Source of the DNA: Myxococcales bacterium
GTDB lineage: Bacteria; Myxococcota_A; SURF-8
Assembly (NCBI GenBank): GCA_003598065.1
Contig: QZKR01000120.1
Span: forward strand, 110,368 to 174,367
Reading direction: 5' to 3'
DNA length: 64,000 bases
Position numbers and translations under genes: made by a program. Positions 55,901 through 64,000 of this stretch are shown here, piece after piece (position 1 is the first letter of the stretch; every line of letters begins with the position of its first letter). The notes beneath the pieces are model-generated. The model did not search any database. It saw only the letters and a list, made by a program, of their open reading frames with translations, and was not told where the DNA came from.

Positions 55901-58063
55901 TTATCTGCCTGTCAACGTCCTCACCAGCCTGAAGCCCTGGTTGCAATAAGAACTCGAAGGGTCGAAATGCACTCCCCCGCGGCTCGCCGAACGGCAATAA
56001 TTCGCCATTGAATCGAAAGCCCCTCCCCGTCTGACGACATCCCAATAATCCGCGCCGAACGGATCGATCGCCGGATCTTCGGGAGTTGTAAGATCATATT
56101 GCCGCTGGTACGGATCCCAGACAAGTTCCCAGACGTTGCCGATCGTGTCGTACAATCCCCAGGCGTTGGGCTCCTTCAAACCCACGGGATGGGGACCGCA
56201 GGTGACTCCCTCGCCGAATATCGATTTGCAATCGCTCACCCCGCCATAATCGGCAACCGCGTTTTGCACAAACCAGCCGATGCGGTCCAGATTGGGGTCC
56301 GGCGGATCCAGCGGATGAAGGCTCGTCAAAGGACCGCTGTACAGCGCCGTCTCGGTCCCCGCCCGCGTGGCATATTCCCATTCGGCTTCCGTCGGCAGGC
56401 GGTATCCCTCGCACTCGTAGACGCTATCCACGCCTACCAGACTGACATCGGCGCGCTTGATCCCTGTGAACTCCAGAGCGGGATCATAGCACTCCCAGGG
56501 GTCCACGCCAGGAACGGCGTCGGAGCCAAAGCATTGGACGTTCTCGAAAACGTAGCAGGGTTGAATCCCATGGCCCAGAGAAAGTTCGTTGGCATAGAAC
56601 AGCGCGTCGTACCAATTGACTCCTTCCACCGGACAATCGGGGCCGCACTCGCCTACTCCATACGGCTCGCCGAGCGGGCCGTGGCAACTCGTATTGAAAC
56701 CGATCAGTGTTTCATATTCCGCCTGCGTCGCCTCGTGGGTCATAACCTCGAAAGGACGCGTCAGAACAACATAGTGGCGGGCTTCTTCCCACGCGATATT
56801 GCCGGGTTCGTCCTCCGGGCTGCCCATCCAGAACGAGCCCGCCGCGATCGGCACGAAACCGTCCGTGATGCACTGCCCTTCCACGTCGTGAAAGCCCTCC
56901 GCGCAGCGGTCGCAGTAATCGCCGCCCCAGGTCGGATCGCAAGTGCAGACATCGTCGTAGTCATTGCAAACGCCGTGATCGTGGCAGTCGTAAACCTCGC
57001 CGGCGCAATGCTCCGCCCCCGCCCCCAGGCCGTCGCAGCGATCGCGCGCCGTGCAGGGGTCGCCGTCCTGGCAGGCTTGCGTGGATAAAACATCCGCCGG
57101 GCAATCGTTATGCTCGCCGTCGCAAACCTCCGCCGCATCGCAGATCGCCGCCGCCGCGCGGCATTCCTCCTCGGGGCCGAATTTCTCATCCGCCGGACAA
57201 TCCGCGCCCGTCCCGTCGCAGAACTCCGCGCGGTCGCAGCTCCCCCCCGTCGGCCGGCATTCGTAATCGGCTCCGCGCAGCGACCACTGGCTCGGATCGT
57301 TCAGCGGGTTGCAATACTGGCACCCGTGCTCGGGATCACTCGCCCCCGCCGCCACGCACGCGCCGCCGATGTCGCAGAAAGTCAGTTCGCAAAGGCACGC
57401 GCCAGTCGCCGGCTCGCACACTCGATGTTCCATCGTCGCACAAAGGTTCGGGTCGCAGGGGTCCTGCGTGCAGGCGTCGCCGGCCGCGTTCCAATGCCAG
57501 CCAGCCGCCGCGTCGCAGTCCTCGCAATGATCGCCCACGTAACCAGTCTCGCAGGCGCACGTCGGAATTCCCCCGGCGTCGTCGCATGCGCCGCGCCCGG
57601 AGCAGGTCGTCGGCTCGCAGGCCACGTCCGCCTCGCAGACGTGGTTCACTTCGTGATACCCGGCCAGGCAGAGGCCGCACAGCGGCGCGCCGTTGGCGTT
57701 CAGGCATTCCCGATGCGCCCCCGCGCACTCCGTTTCGTCCTGGCAGGGGAAGGCGGGTTTGCAGATCCGGTCGCCGTAATCGCGGTAATCCTCGTCGCAG
57801 ACGCAGATGTAGCCGCCCTTGCCGTCGATCGTGCAGAAGCTGCGGTGTTCCTCCGTGCAGGGATTAGGGTTGCAGGGATCGGCGAGCGGGCTATCCTCTT
57901 CGCCTTCAACCGCGTCGCCATCGCCGTCCGAAAGGTCCGCGTCGGGGGGGATTTCATCGCCGTCGGAAGTATCGCCATCGCCGGGCGAACCCGATCCGCC
58001 CGACGAGCATGAAAATACGAAAAATAGACAAAAGATGCAGACGAGCCACGACAACCGTTTCAT
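55901..58063 (-). CDS. DGD-linker EGF-like lipoprotein with sulfatase-modifying-factor (FGE/SUMF1) domain
   Basis: A 720-aa exported protein. The lipobox is LFFVFSC; a short DGD linker follows (GDGDTSDGDEIPPDAD). Residues ~60-410 are EGF-like and other Cys-rich modules (CNPNPCTEEHRSFC, CSGRGACDDAGGIPTCAC, CHDHGVCNDYDDVCTC). The C-terminal ~300 residues are an FGE/SUMF1-type domain (PIAAGSFWMGSPEDE, GYRLPTEAEWEYATRAG, NVWELVWDPY, RRGGAFDSM, NQGFRLVRTL). Exported proteins of this fold are often not enzymes but binding domains. GGAGGAATGG precedes ATG 58063. It converges with the membrane-protein gene. Confidence 0.85.
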   Translation of the reverse strand: MKRLSWLVCIFCLFFVFSCSSGGSGSPGDGDTSDGDEIPPDADLSDGDGDAVEGEEDSPLADPCNPNPCTEEHRSFCTIDGKGGYICVCDEDYRDYGDRICKPAFPCQDETECAGAHRECLNANGAPLCGLCLAGYHEVNHVCEADVACEPTTCSGRGACDDAGGIPTCACETGYVGDHCEDCDAAAGWHWNAAGDACTQDPCDPNLCATMEHRVCEPATGACLCELTFCDIGGACVAAGASDPEHGCQYCNPLNDPSQWSLRGADYECRPTGGSCDRAEFCDGTGADCPADEKFGPEEECRAAAAICDAAEVCDGEHNDCPADVLSTQACQDGDPCTARDRCDGLGAGAEHCAGEVYDCHDHGVCNDYDDVCTCDPTWGGDYCDRCAEGFHDVEGQCITDGFVPIAAGSFWMGSPEDEPGNIAWEEARHYVVLTRPFEVMTHEATQAEYETLIGFNTSCHGPLGEPYGVGECGPDCPVEGVNWYDALFYANELSLGHGIQPCYVFENVQCFGSDAVPGVDPWECYDPALEFTGIKRADVSLVGVDSVYECEGYRLPTEAEWEYATRAGTETALYSGPLTSLHPLDPPDPNLDRIGWFVQNAVADYGGVSDCKSIFGEGVTCGPHPVGLKEPNAWGLYDTIGNVWELVWDPYQRQYDLTTPEDPAIDPFGADYWDVVRRGGAFDSMANYCRSASRGGVHFDPSSSYCNQGFRLVRTLTGR

Positions 58064-58284
58064 CGAACCATTCCTCCGATTCGTCGCATTCCGGAGCCGG
58101 CAGGCGGGCGAGTCCATGAAGACGCCTTCTCGCAAGTAAAATTACCACAACTTCAAGTTTGGGGAAACATAATTTCGCCCCATCTGCTGTTTTCAGCCTA
58201 ACGGGTGTATGATCGCCAAGTAGGGAATCGTTTCTCAGGCAGCGTTTGAAGGGCCGCAATAATCTATTAAGCGAAGGTGGACCG

Positions 58285-59310
58285 ATGCCCAAATACGCCA
58301 AAGACCGGCTTATCATGAGTCCGTCATACGCTCGTGCCCTTTTCTGGATGCTCATCAAACGGGTGAATCATACGGTATTCGAAGAACTCGCCGGGAAACC
58401 GTTCCAAGCCTACAAGGAATTCCAAGACGAATATGAGCGCGTCGATAGGCGGATCATTCAGTTGATAGGCGCTACCAGCTTCGGCGTTCGAACGGCGGGC
58501 AAAAATGACGGCGGCTTAAAAGGGCTGCTTCACACCTACACGGACGCCGAAGGTAAAGAACATATCGTTCAGCTTCCCGACCTCAACCGCGATGAGGAAC
58601 CGGACTTTCAAATGATCGGTTTGGGCAGTGACAAAGAAACTCAGGATCTTTTTCCTGAACTGATCCCTTTATTCAAACATCGGCGGGTGGTCGAACTCAT
58701 GGGTCCAGACCGTTACCAAGAGAAGGTCGATAGAGTGAGCAAACTGGTAAGCGAATGGCTTGAGCGATGGAATCTCGACACGGATTGGTGCCGGAAAGAA
58801 GCATTCAACACCATGCATTTTTGGCGTGAAAACCCCGACTGGCTTGAACAGCATCAACCGATAGCCGACTTGCGCACCGAAGAACCGATTACCGGCAGAA
58901 AAGTCAAGGTAGACCCTGTTCCAGAGAAATCCGACAAGCTCAAACAGGCGTTCTTTAAAAATCTGCCGTTGCCCGAAGAACTAAAGCTTGCCTACAGCAA
59001 TGGCTGGAATGCCCATTTAGGCGAAAAATGGATGGATGCCCGTGATAGGATAATCGATGATTTCCAAAAGAAATTGTCTGTCTATCGTCGAAAAATTGAG
59101 AAACTGATGAAAAGCTATGACCATTTCCAGTCGATAGACTTTGCTTGGCTTATTCTGCGAGTTTTGCCGCCGCAACTGACTTATGACCAACTTGTGTCAA
59201 GAACCGGCGCGCCGCGTCCCGAGAAAGGCACCATCAACCGCCATGTCCATGCTTTGGCTCGGTTCATCGGGCTTGAAACGCAGATCCAAAAAGAACCCAA
59301 CAGACCGTAA
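58285..59310 (+). CDS. Unknown hydrophilic protein
   Basis: A 341-aa protein with no signal peptide or membrane helix, rich in Lys, Glu and Arg. It has helical stretches (YKEFQDEYERVDRRIIQLIG; KKLSVYRRKIEKLMKSYDHF) and a C-terminal basic helix-turn-like segment (YDQLVSRTGAPRPEKGTINRH). GAAGGTGG precedes the ATG. It lies in the accessory region next to phage-like genes. No family is recognised. A DNA-binding or phage-derived role is conceivable but unsupported. Confidence 0.6.
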   Translation: MPKYAKDRLIMSPSYARALFWMLIKRVNHTVFEELAGKPFQAYKEFQDEYERVDRRIIQLIGATSFGVRTAGKNDGGLKGLLHTYTDAEGKEHIVQLPDLNRDEEPDFQMIGLGSDKETQDLFPELIPLFKHRRVVELMGPDRYQEKVDRVSKLVSEWLERWNLDTDWCRKEAFNTMHFWRENPDWLEQHQPIADLRTEEPITGRKVKVDPVPEKSDKLKQAFFKNLPLPEELKLAYSNGWNAHLGEKWMDARDRIIDDFQKKLSVYRRKIEKLMKSYDHFQSIDFAWLILRVLPPQLTYDQLVSRTGAPRPEKGTINRHVHALARFIGLETQIQKEPNRP

Positions 59311-59459
59311 TCAAACAAAAATTTTGTTGCACAAAAAAATCTAGGGATCTGCAACGCGCCCTTCCACGCGGATGCTTATCTTGTCCACAGTAGCGGCCGG
59401 TGCATAGGGTCCGGCTGCGGGGGAATGGCACATTTTCAACGGTTCGAAAGGAGTTTTGA
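59311..59459. other. Intergenic region before the AlpA-like gene
   Basis: Contains the perfect inverted repeat TTTTGT-TGC-ACAAAA (59322-59336) just after the stop of the 58285 gene, with A-rich flanks. It may be a weak terminator or a protein-binding site. No gene is seen. Confidence 0.3.
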
Positions 59460-59693
59460 ATGGAACGAGAGCGTCACTTGACCACGGCGGAACTGGCAGA
59501 ACGCGAACATGTGCAGCCGCAGACCGTCAGACTCTGGCGTTGCCTGGCGCGCGGCCCCAAGTATATCAGACTCGGGGGACGATTCGGGCGTGTCGTTTAC
59601 CGCTTGTCGGACGTGGTGGAATGGGAAAAACAATCGCTGTTCACGTCAACGAGCGAGGAATCCGCGCGGCAACAAATGTCAGGCGAAGGTTGA
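59460..59693 (+). CDS. AlpA/excisionase-like small helix-turn-helix protein
   Basis: A 77-aa DNA-binding protein with the winged-helix pattern LTTAELAEREHVQPQTVRLWRCLARGPKYIRLG and RVVYRLSDVVEWE, typical of AlpA/Xis-type (HTH_17) proteins that control integrative elements. AAAGGAG precedes the ATG. It lies 5 bases before the primase-like gene, so both probably belong to one mobile-element operon. An integrase gene is not in this window. Confidence 0.8.
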   Translation: MERERHLTTAELAEREHVQPQTVRLWRCLARGPKYIRLGGRFGRVVYRLSDVVEWEKQSLFTSTSEESARQQMSGEG

Positions 59694-59698
59694 CGTGA

Positions 59699-61285
59699 GT
59701 GCGGCGCATGTTTCAGCCGACCGAAAGCCATTCGCCGCCCGTCCAAAGAGTCCTGGCCCTTCTCGGCGCGGCCGGTTGCCGCCCAAAGAAACAGCAAAAA
59801 GGCTGGATCGCCCTTTGCCCGGCGCACCCCGACGGCAACGCTTCGTTATCGATTAACGAGGGTGATGATGGATGCGCCCTGCTTAACTGCTTTGCCGGCT
59901 GTGACACCAAGGATGTAGTGGCCAAGCTCGGCCTTTCCATGCGAGATTTGTACGCGAACGCCGCAAAAGCGAAAAAGCCGATGATCGCTTTGGCGGACTT
60001 GGCGGCTGCCAAGGGCTTGCCCGAAAGCTTCCTGCGGGGTCTTGGCGTCAAGAATCATCATGGCAGCGTGAAAATCACTTACCGCCTTGAGGATGGCCGG
60101 GAACACTGCCGGCAACGCCGGAGAACGGCCCTGGCGGCGCGAGAAGGTTCGTCCTGGTACAACTCCACCCAAGACGAGCCGATTGTCCCTTACGGCCTGT
60201 GGCGGCTTGCGGAAACCCGAAACAATGGCGTTCTGATCCTCTGCGAAGGCGAGTCCGATTGCTGGACGTGTTGGTTTCATGGTTTCCCCGCCCTTGGTAT
60301 CCCCGGCGCAAGCATGAGCCGCTATTTGGCCGCGGCGCACCTTGAGGGCATCCGCCGCGTTTTCATCGTTCAGGAGCCGGGGGACGGGGGCGAAGCATTC
60401 GTTAAAGGCGTCGGCCTGCGGCTGCGCCAGATCGGCTGGCGGGGCGAGGTTCGGATTATCCGCCTGCTCAACGGCGTCAAAGATCCGAATGAGCTGCACC
60501 GGCAAAATCCAGCCGGGTTCAAGGATCGCTTCGAAGAAGCACTTCGGGCGGCCAGTCCGCCGCCGCGCCTGGAAATGGATTGGGGGCTGGAAACGGTGTT
60601 TTCGCCACCCTTGCTCTGCGTTTTGCGCCCTGTCGAGCTGACGCTCTACGCGGGAATAAGGGCGCTGGAAACCCTAAGAGGCGTCAAACCGGGGGAAGCC
60701 TTCGGTGCGGCTGATAGCAACTTGCAAGAAGTCACGGGACTTTCCGATGGAAGCATTCGGACAGGAATGCGCGGTCTTGAAAGCCGTGGCTTGGTAGAGG
60801 TCATTTTTGCGGGAAGCTTCAAAGAAAGGGTTCGACGATCAAGGCGCATCCGCCGCGTTCTCCCGATTCCCGAAGCCGCTGTGTGTTGCACCCCACGAAA
60901 GATAAAAATGCGTGCGCCGCGAGGGCGGCCCTCGAAAAATACCGCCTCAAATTTAAGGCGAGAAAAGGCTAAAGATCGGCCCGTTTCCCGCCTTGATTTT
61001 AAGGTGATGTATTTACGTAAGGAGGAAGGTATTCTTCAGGGCGGGATTGAACCGGATCTTCTTCCGGGTCCCACGCTGGCTTCTTCGGAAGATAGCGTGG
61101 GCGTGTTGGACGTTCTGCCTGATGCACGCGAGCAACCACAGTTTGTGCCGTGGGAGGAAGTGGGGCATTGGCCCAAAGAAAAGCAGTTGGCTTTCGAGGA
61201 GCAAGCGGCAAGGATCGAATTTGAAGGCAACAAGCCCCGCGAAAAGGCGGAATGGGAAGCTTATCTTGCTACCAAAAACGAATAA
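59699..61285 (+). CDS. Primase-like protein of an integrative element (CHC2 zinc finger + TOPRIM)
   Basis: A 528-aa protein. N-terminal CHC2-type zinc finger (CPAHPDGNASLSI...CALLNCFAGC, ~residues 40-72), then a TOPRIM-like core (LILCEGESDCWTCWFHGF with the acidic E and D, ~178-195; IVQEPGDGG), then a winged-helix segment (~330-390, LQEVTGLSDGSIRTGMRGL) and a charged C-terminus. There is no helicase domain, so it is shorter than P4-type primase-helicases. It probably primes replication of a plasmid-like or phage-derived element. The GTG at 59699 fits a GAAGG site; ATG 59708 is the alternative. Confidence 0.75.
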   Translation: MRRMFQPTESHSPPVQRVLALLGAAGCRPKKQQKGWIALCPAHPDGNASLSINEGDDGCALLNCFAGCDTKDVVAKLGLSMRDLYANAAKAKKPMIALADLAAAKGLPESFLRGLGVKNHHGSVKITYRLEDGREHCRQRRRTALAAREGSSWYNSTQDEPIVPYGLWRLAETRNNGVLILCEGESDCWTCWFHGFPALGIPGASMSRYLAAAHLEGIRRVFIVQEPGDGGEAFVKGVGLRLRQIGWRGEVRIIRLLNGVKDPNELHRQNPAGFKDRFEEALRAASPPPRLEMDWGLETVFSPPLLCVLRPVELTLYAGIRALETLRGVKPGEAFGAADSNLQEVTGLSDGSIRTGMRGLESRGLVEVIFAGSFKERVRRSRRIRRVLPIPEAAVCCTPRKIKMRAPRGRPSKNTASNLRREKAKDRPVSRLDFKVMYLRKEEGILQGGIEPDLLPGPTLASSEDSVGVLDVLPDAREQPQFVPWEEVGHWPKEKQLAFEEQAARIEFEGNKPREKAEWEAYLATKNE

Positions 61286-61499
61286 GAGGGATCGCCCGCA
61301 ACTGATGCACGCGCACGAAAGCCAACATGGAACAATTTTAAGGTTGTAATGGTTCCAATTTGGTTGTTCAACGTTGGTTTTGTAGCGGTTCGCGTACCAT
61401 TCCGGGGAAACAAGGAACGCTCAAAGCCTATTTTTGGAGCTTAATCCGGGCTATTTTGGCGTGTTCAGAAATTTATATGGAACGCGCGCGAGCTTCCTG

Positions 61500-62675
61500 T
61501 CACAACTCCCCTTCCCGCTCCTGGAGTGTAACGAAATAAGTTTCGTCCACTTCCTCAAGTTCAAGCTGGGTTTTCTTGACGCCGATGCCGTGCTCGACCA
61601 GCATCCGGATGAGTTCGTCGCCGTTGATGAGCGTGATCGGCGCGGCGTTGGGGAATAGCGCCGCCTCGACGCAATCCTTGGTGAAGTCGCTCACGGTGAT
61701 GATCGTGCCGCGAATCGCGTTGTAGTACGGCAGGCTGCCGCGCAGCTGGTCCAGGATCGGGCGGCGCACCTTGTCTTTCTTGCGCTTGACTTGCACCACC
61801 TCGGTTACGGTGGTGATGCCGAATTGCGCCTTGCCTACCACGTCGATTCCCATGTCGCCCGACACCTTGGTCACCACCACGTCCTGATAATCCATCGCGT
61901 CCAACAGCGCCCCCACCAGTTCCTCGAACTTCTTCGGGTCCATGTGGGCGAGGGTTTCTTTCAGCCGCTCGCGTTGGTCGGCGTTGAAATGCTGGATAGC
62001 GCGCGTTATGTCCTGCTTGGGGTCTTTTTCCTTGGGACGCACCGCGCCCATGTGTTTTTTCCCGGCCTCGTTGATGGCGTAGGCCATGCCGTCCCGGTCC
62101 ACCAAGCCGCGTTCCAGCAAATTGACAAGCCGCCGCCGCAAGGTGTCTTTGATGGTCGATTCCGTGCCGAATTTGCTGTACTTGTGCAGGTACTCGCCCC
62201 ACTCGCCCAGCAGGTCGCCGCGCTTGGCGCTCGGCCTGGCCGCCAGCAGGCTCAGAAGATGAAGGACGCCTTCCTGCTCGTCCAGTTCGCGGGTGATGGC
62301 GGGATCGCCGTCCAGAAACAGCCTGCCGTTTTCGGTCAGGCGGTACACGCCGCCGGGGTCGGTCGCCAGCAGTTCGAAGGTGTTGACGAAAAGGTACGTT
62401 CCATAGCTATGGCGCGGATTGACATAGTGGTCGGATTCGCGCCACATGCGCATGGCGAGTTCGGCCAGCGGGCCTTTCAGCCGCTCGTTGATCCACTTGT
62501 CGGGCTCGGACCAGTCCACGGGATCTTGGGGCGTCCCGGTTTGGTCGCTAATTTTGGTAATCATGCGGAGCACGTTCTCCCTGGGCTCGCCGTTCCAGAT
62601 GCGCAGCAAATGCCGAACGGTCGTGTAGTCCGGGAACAAGGGCGAACGGACGCGGTAGGGACTGGGGGTGAGCAT
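61500..62675 (-). CDS. Mrr-type restriction endonuclease
   Basis: A 391-aa protein. The N-terminal half is a winged-helix Mrr_N-like region (RLTENGRLFLDGDP, TIKDTLRRRLVNLLERGLV). The C-terminal domain is the Mrr catalytic fold: DPKKFEELVGALLDAMDYQ, then GDMGIDVVG carrying the catalytic Asp and VVQVKRKKD carrying QxK. Mrr enzymes usually cut methylated DNA. The gene starts 5 bases after the unknown gene at 62680-63666 and is the last of a minus-strand operon that begins with a type ISP restriction-modification gene. AAAGGA precedes ATG 62675. Confidence 0.85.
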   Translation of the reverse strand: MLTPSPYRVRSPLFPDYTTVRHLLRIWNGEPRENVLRMITKISDQTGTPQDPVDWSEPDKWINERLKGPLAELAMRMWRESDHYVNPRHSYGTYLFVNTFELLATDPGGVYRLTENGRLFLDGDPAITRELDEQEGVLHLLSLLAARPSAKRGDLLGEWGEYLHKYSKFGTESTIKDTLRRRLVNLLERGLVDRDGMAYAINEAGKKHMGAVRPKEKDPKQDITRAIQHFNADQRERLKETLAHMDPKKFEELVGALLDAMDYQDVVVTKVSGDMGIDVVGKAQFGITTVTEVVQVKRKKDKVRRPILDQLRGSLPYYNAIRGTIITVSDFTKDCVEAALFPNAAPITLINGDELIRMLVEHGIGVKKTQLELEEVDETYFVTLQEREGEL

Positions 62676-62679
62676 GGGG

Positions 62680-63666
62680 CTATCCTTTGTCCGAGTTGGC
62701 TTTGTCCAATCCACTCAGGTCCAGAAGAAATTTTCTCGCGTAATATTTTGATCTACAATTTTGCCAGGCAGAGTGAATTGAGACTCCTGCAGTAAGTGCG
62801 TTCGCGATTCCGCTCGTAGCTGGTAGCCATGCTTTTAAGGGAACTGTTAGTAAACCCGTTCCAATTTTTAAGAAATTGCCTACAAACGACGCAAGGTCCT
62901 TTCCAAATACTTTATTGTGAACGGTATTCAATAAATCATAAGTTAACTTACGTTTTCCAATTTCAGCTAAATATTTTTCCAACTCGGAATGAAATGCTTC
63001 TCTTTTAATAATGAAATCCGGATGGTTTCGTATCTTAATTATTTCCTCAATGGGAACATTATTTAGGCCGGAGGGAATCTTTAGTTTTAAGATTGCTTGA
63101 TAAGCCCGAAAATAGTTCTCTTGAGGTTTCTTTCTCGAAGTGCGCGAGAAGGCTGCTAATTGGTCATATTCTCGCATGTTAGTAATTGCTGGGCGGCTAT
63201 GATAATCCGCCAAGCAATGAGAGAAAATAGTCATATATACCATTGCTACATCGAGATGAACGCGTAATCCGCGAAGGGTTTCGAGGCCAAGATTTTCTTG
63301 ACTGCAAAAACGAAACATATCGGGGGTAAATTTCTCATGATATATCTCAAAATCTTGAGAATCACGGTTTCTCCATTCTGGAAAATAATCTCGTTTATTG
63401 AAAAATACCGTAAAATCACCTGGTCTCGTAATTATTCTTTGTAAAATATTAACGGCATCCGTTGTTGCCTTGAATGCCTCGATAGATTCTGGCCTAATAT
63501 ATTCAATCAGATCTGTCTCGTTTTTAAGTTTGTTTTGTCTTTCTGAAATATCACCTTCGGCGCTTTCAGGAACTATTAGCCCGAGTTTATTTGAGAATAT
63601 TAAATGACACTTCAAGAAGGATTCGCTTTTAATTTCAATCGTAGGGTAATAAATTATACTTTTCAT
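62680..63666 (-). CDS. Unknown protein inside the restriction operon (DUF6236-like N-terminus)
   Basis: A 328-aa protein with markedly AT-rich codons compared with its neighbours. The N-terminus MKSIIYYPTIEIKSESFLK followed by KLGLIVPES resembles DUF6236-type proteins, but this is from memory of the pattern only. A hydrophobic segment near the C-terminus (LKIGTGLLTVPLKAWLPATS) could touch a membrane. A strong AGGAGG lies before the ATG, which overlaps the stop of the upstream restriction-modification gene by 4 bases, so translation is coupled. A role in the defence operon is inferred from this coupling alone. Confidence 0.65.
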   Translation of the reverse strand: MKSIIYYPTIEIKSESFLKCHLIFSNKLGLIVPESAEGDISERQNKLKNETDLIEYIRPESIEAFKATTDAVNILQRIITRPGDFTVFFNKRDYFPEWRNRDSQDFEIYHEKFTPDMFRFCSQENLGLETLRGLRVHLDVAMVYMTIFSHCLADYHSRPAITNMREYDQLAAFSRTSRKKPQENYFRAYQAILKLKIPSGLNNVPIEEIIKIRNHPDFIIKREAFHSELEKYLAEIGKRKLTYDLLNTVHNKVFGKDLASFVGNFLKIGTGLLTVPLKAWLPATSGIANALTAGVSIHSAWQNCRSKYYARKFLLDLSGLDKANSDKG

Positions 63667-64000
63667 CGAAGCCTCCTGTAATTAGTTTTAGAAATTTCTC
63701 TCTTCCCATCCCGATAATTCCCATTCAGCCCTGGCTCCAGGAGCAGCAGGGTGGCGAGGCGGCGGACGACCTCAGTAATGTAGCGGGCCTCGTCGGGGGT
63801 GAGGGCGCGGTTCAGGATGCTTTCCTCCCGGTAGGAGAGCCACTTCTTGATGACCTGATAGCCGCCGATGGTGTAGTCGTACACGCGCTGCGGCACGCCG
63901 CTCCAGTAGACCTCGCCGTTCAGGTACACGTCCAGGGTCCGCTCGCCCAGGCAGCGCAGGGCCTCCTCTTCCGTCAGCTTCAACGCCTTCGCGCCGTCCT
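63663..64000 (-). CDS. C-terminus of a type ISP restriction-modification enzyme (partial)
   Basis: The frame is open to the right edge of the window, so only about the last 112 codons are seen. The segment DVYLNGEVYWSGVPQRVYDY followed by GGYQVIKKWLSYREES and LTPDEARYITEVVRRLATLL is the conserved end of type ISP (LlaBIII-like) single-chain helicase-nuclease-methylase proteins and related DEAD-box defence proteins. The bulk of the protein, including catalytic domains, lies outside the window. It leads the operon with the unknown and Mrr genes. Confidence 0.75.
   Translation of the reverse strand, partial: DGAKALKLTEEEALRCLGERTLDVYLNGEVYWSGVPQRVYDYTIGGYQVIKKWLSYREESILNRALTPDEARYITEVVRRLATLLLLEPGLNGNYRDGKREISKTNYRRLR

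Noticed and set aside
55901..58063. Active sulfatase-maturation enzyme (FGE)
   Set aside because: No sulfatase gene is nearby and exported multi-domain proteins with this fold are often non-catalytic; the enzyme role was not assigned.
61320..61360. Terminator or attachment site from TGGAAC...GTTCCA near 61325-61355
   Set aside because: The stem is only 6 bp with a long loop and no T run, and no matching copy was seen elsewhere in the window.

Overview
This 64 kb window comes from a GC-rich, Gram-negative bacterium of deltaproteobacterial grade (Myxococcota, Desulfobacterota or Lernaellota-like). The evidence is outer-membrane barrels, an IHF-alpha gene, multihaem cytochromes, a HybA/HybB-type electron-transfer module, many lipoprotein signal peptides and very large EGF-like or Cys-rich exported proteins. 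The taxon is inferred; there is no rRNA gene in the window.

Positions 1-26,000 are mostly core genes mixed with exported proteins. They include UDP-sugar dehydrogenase (ugd), a coiled-coil porin, ispG (MEP isoprenoid pathway), a DUF255/thioredoxin-like protein, an RRM protein followed at once by initiator tRNA, an IscA-like protein, a cysteine synthase, a thiolase beside an HMG-CoA-synthase-like/DUF35 fusion, a PAS hybrid histidine kinase, a HybA/HybB/octahaem cytochrome operon, an NmrA-like protein and a serine beta-lactamase-fold hydrolase. Scattered through this part are lipoproteins whose lipid-anchored N-terminus leads into an acidic linker rich in Asp-Gly-Asp (DGD): a rhodanese, an endonuclease I, a Cys-rich protein and an SGNH hydrolase.

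Positions 26,000-47,200 hold a 1697-residue lipoprotein with about 32 Cys-rich modules, tex, a DMT transporter, an ApbE-like protein, an NAD-synthesis operon (amidase, nadE, nadD), an iron cluster (Fur-like regulator, Com-like zinc finger, two barrels, a small monohaem protein, feoA, feoB and a Cys-rich FeoB companion), then tRNA-Val, infC, rpmI, rplT, ihfA, a MerR regulator and tRNA-Pro.

From 47,219 to the end the content looks like accessory DNA behind tRNA-Pro. It has a decayed HigA-type antitoxin remnant, a 2449-residue lipoprotein with the domain order of a teneurin (Cys-rich, transthyretin-like, NHL, YD shell, RHS core), an AT-rich variable tip followed by a small membrane protein that could be its immunity partner, a further DGD lipoprotein with a sulfatase-modifying-factor domain, an AlpA-like regulator, a primase-like protein, and a minus-strand defence operon (type ISP restriction-modification C-terminus, an unknown protein, an Mrr endonuclease).

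The strongest candidates for undescribed biology are the DGD-linker lipoprotein set, the teneurin-like protein with its AT-rich tip and membrane partner, the HMGCS-like/DUF35 fusion that seems to have lost its catalytic residues, and the three-gene defence operon.
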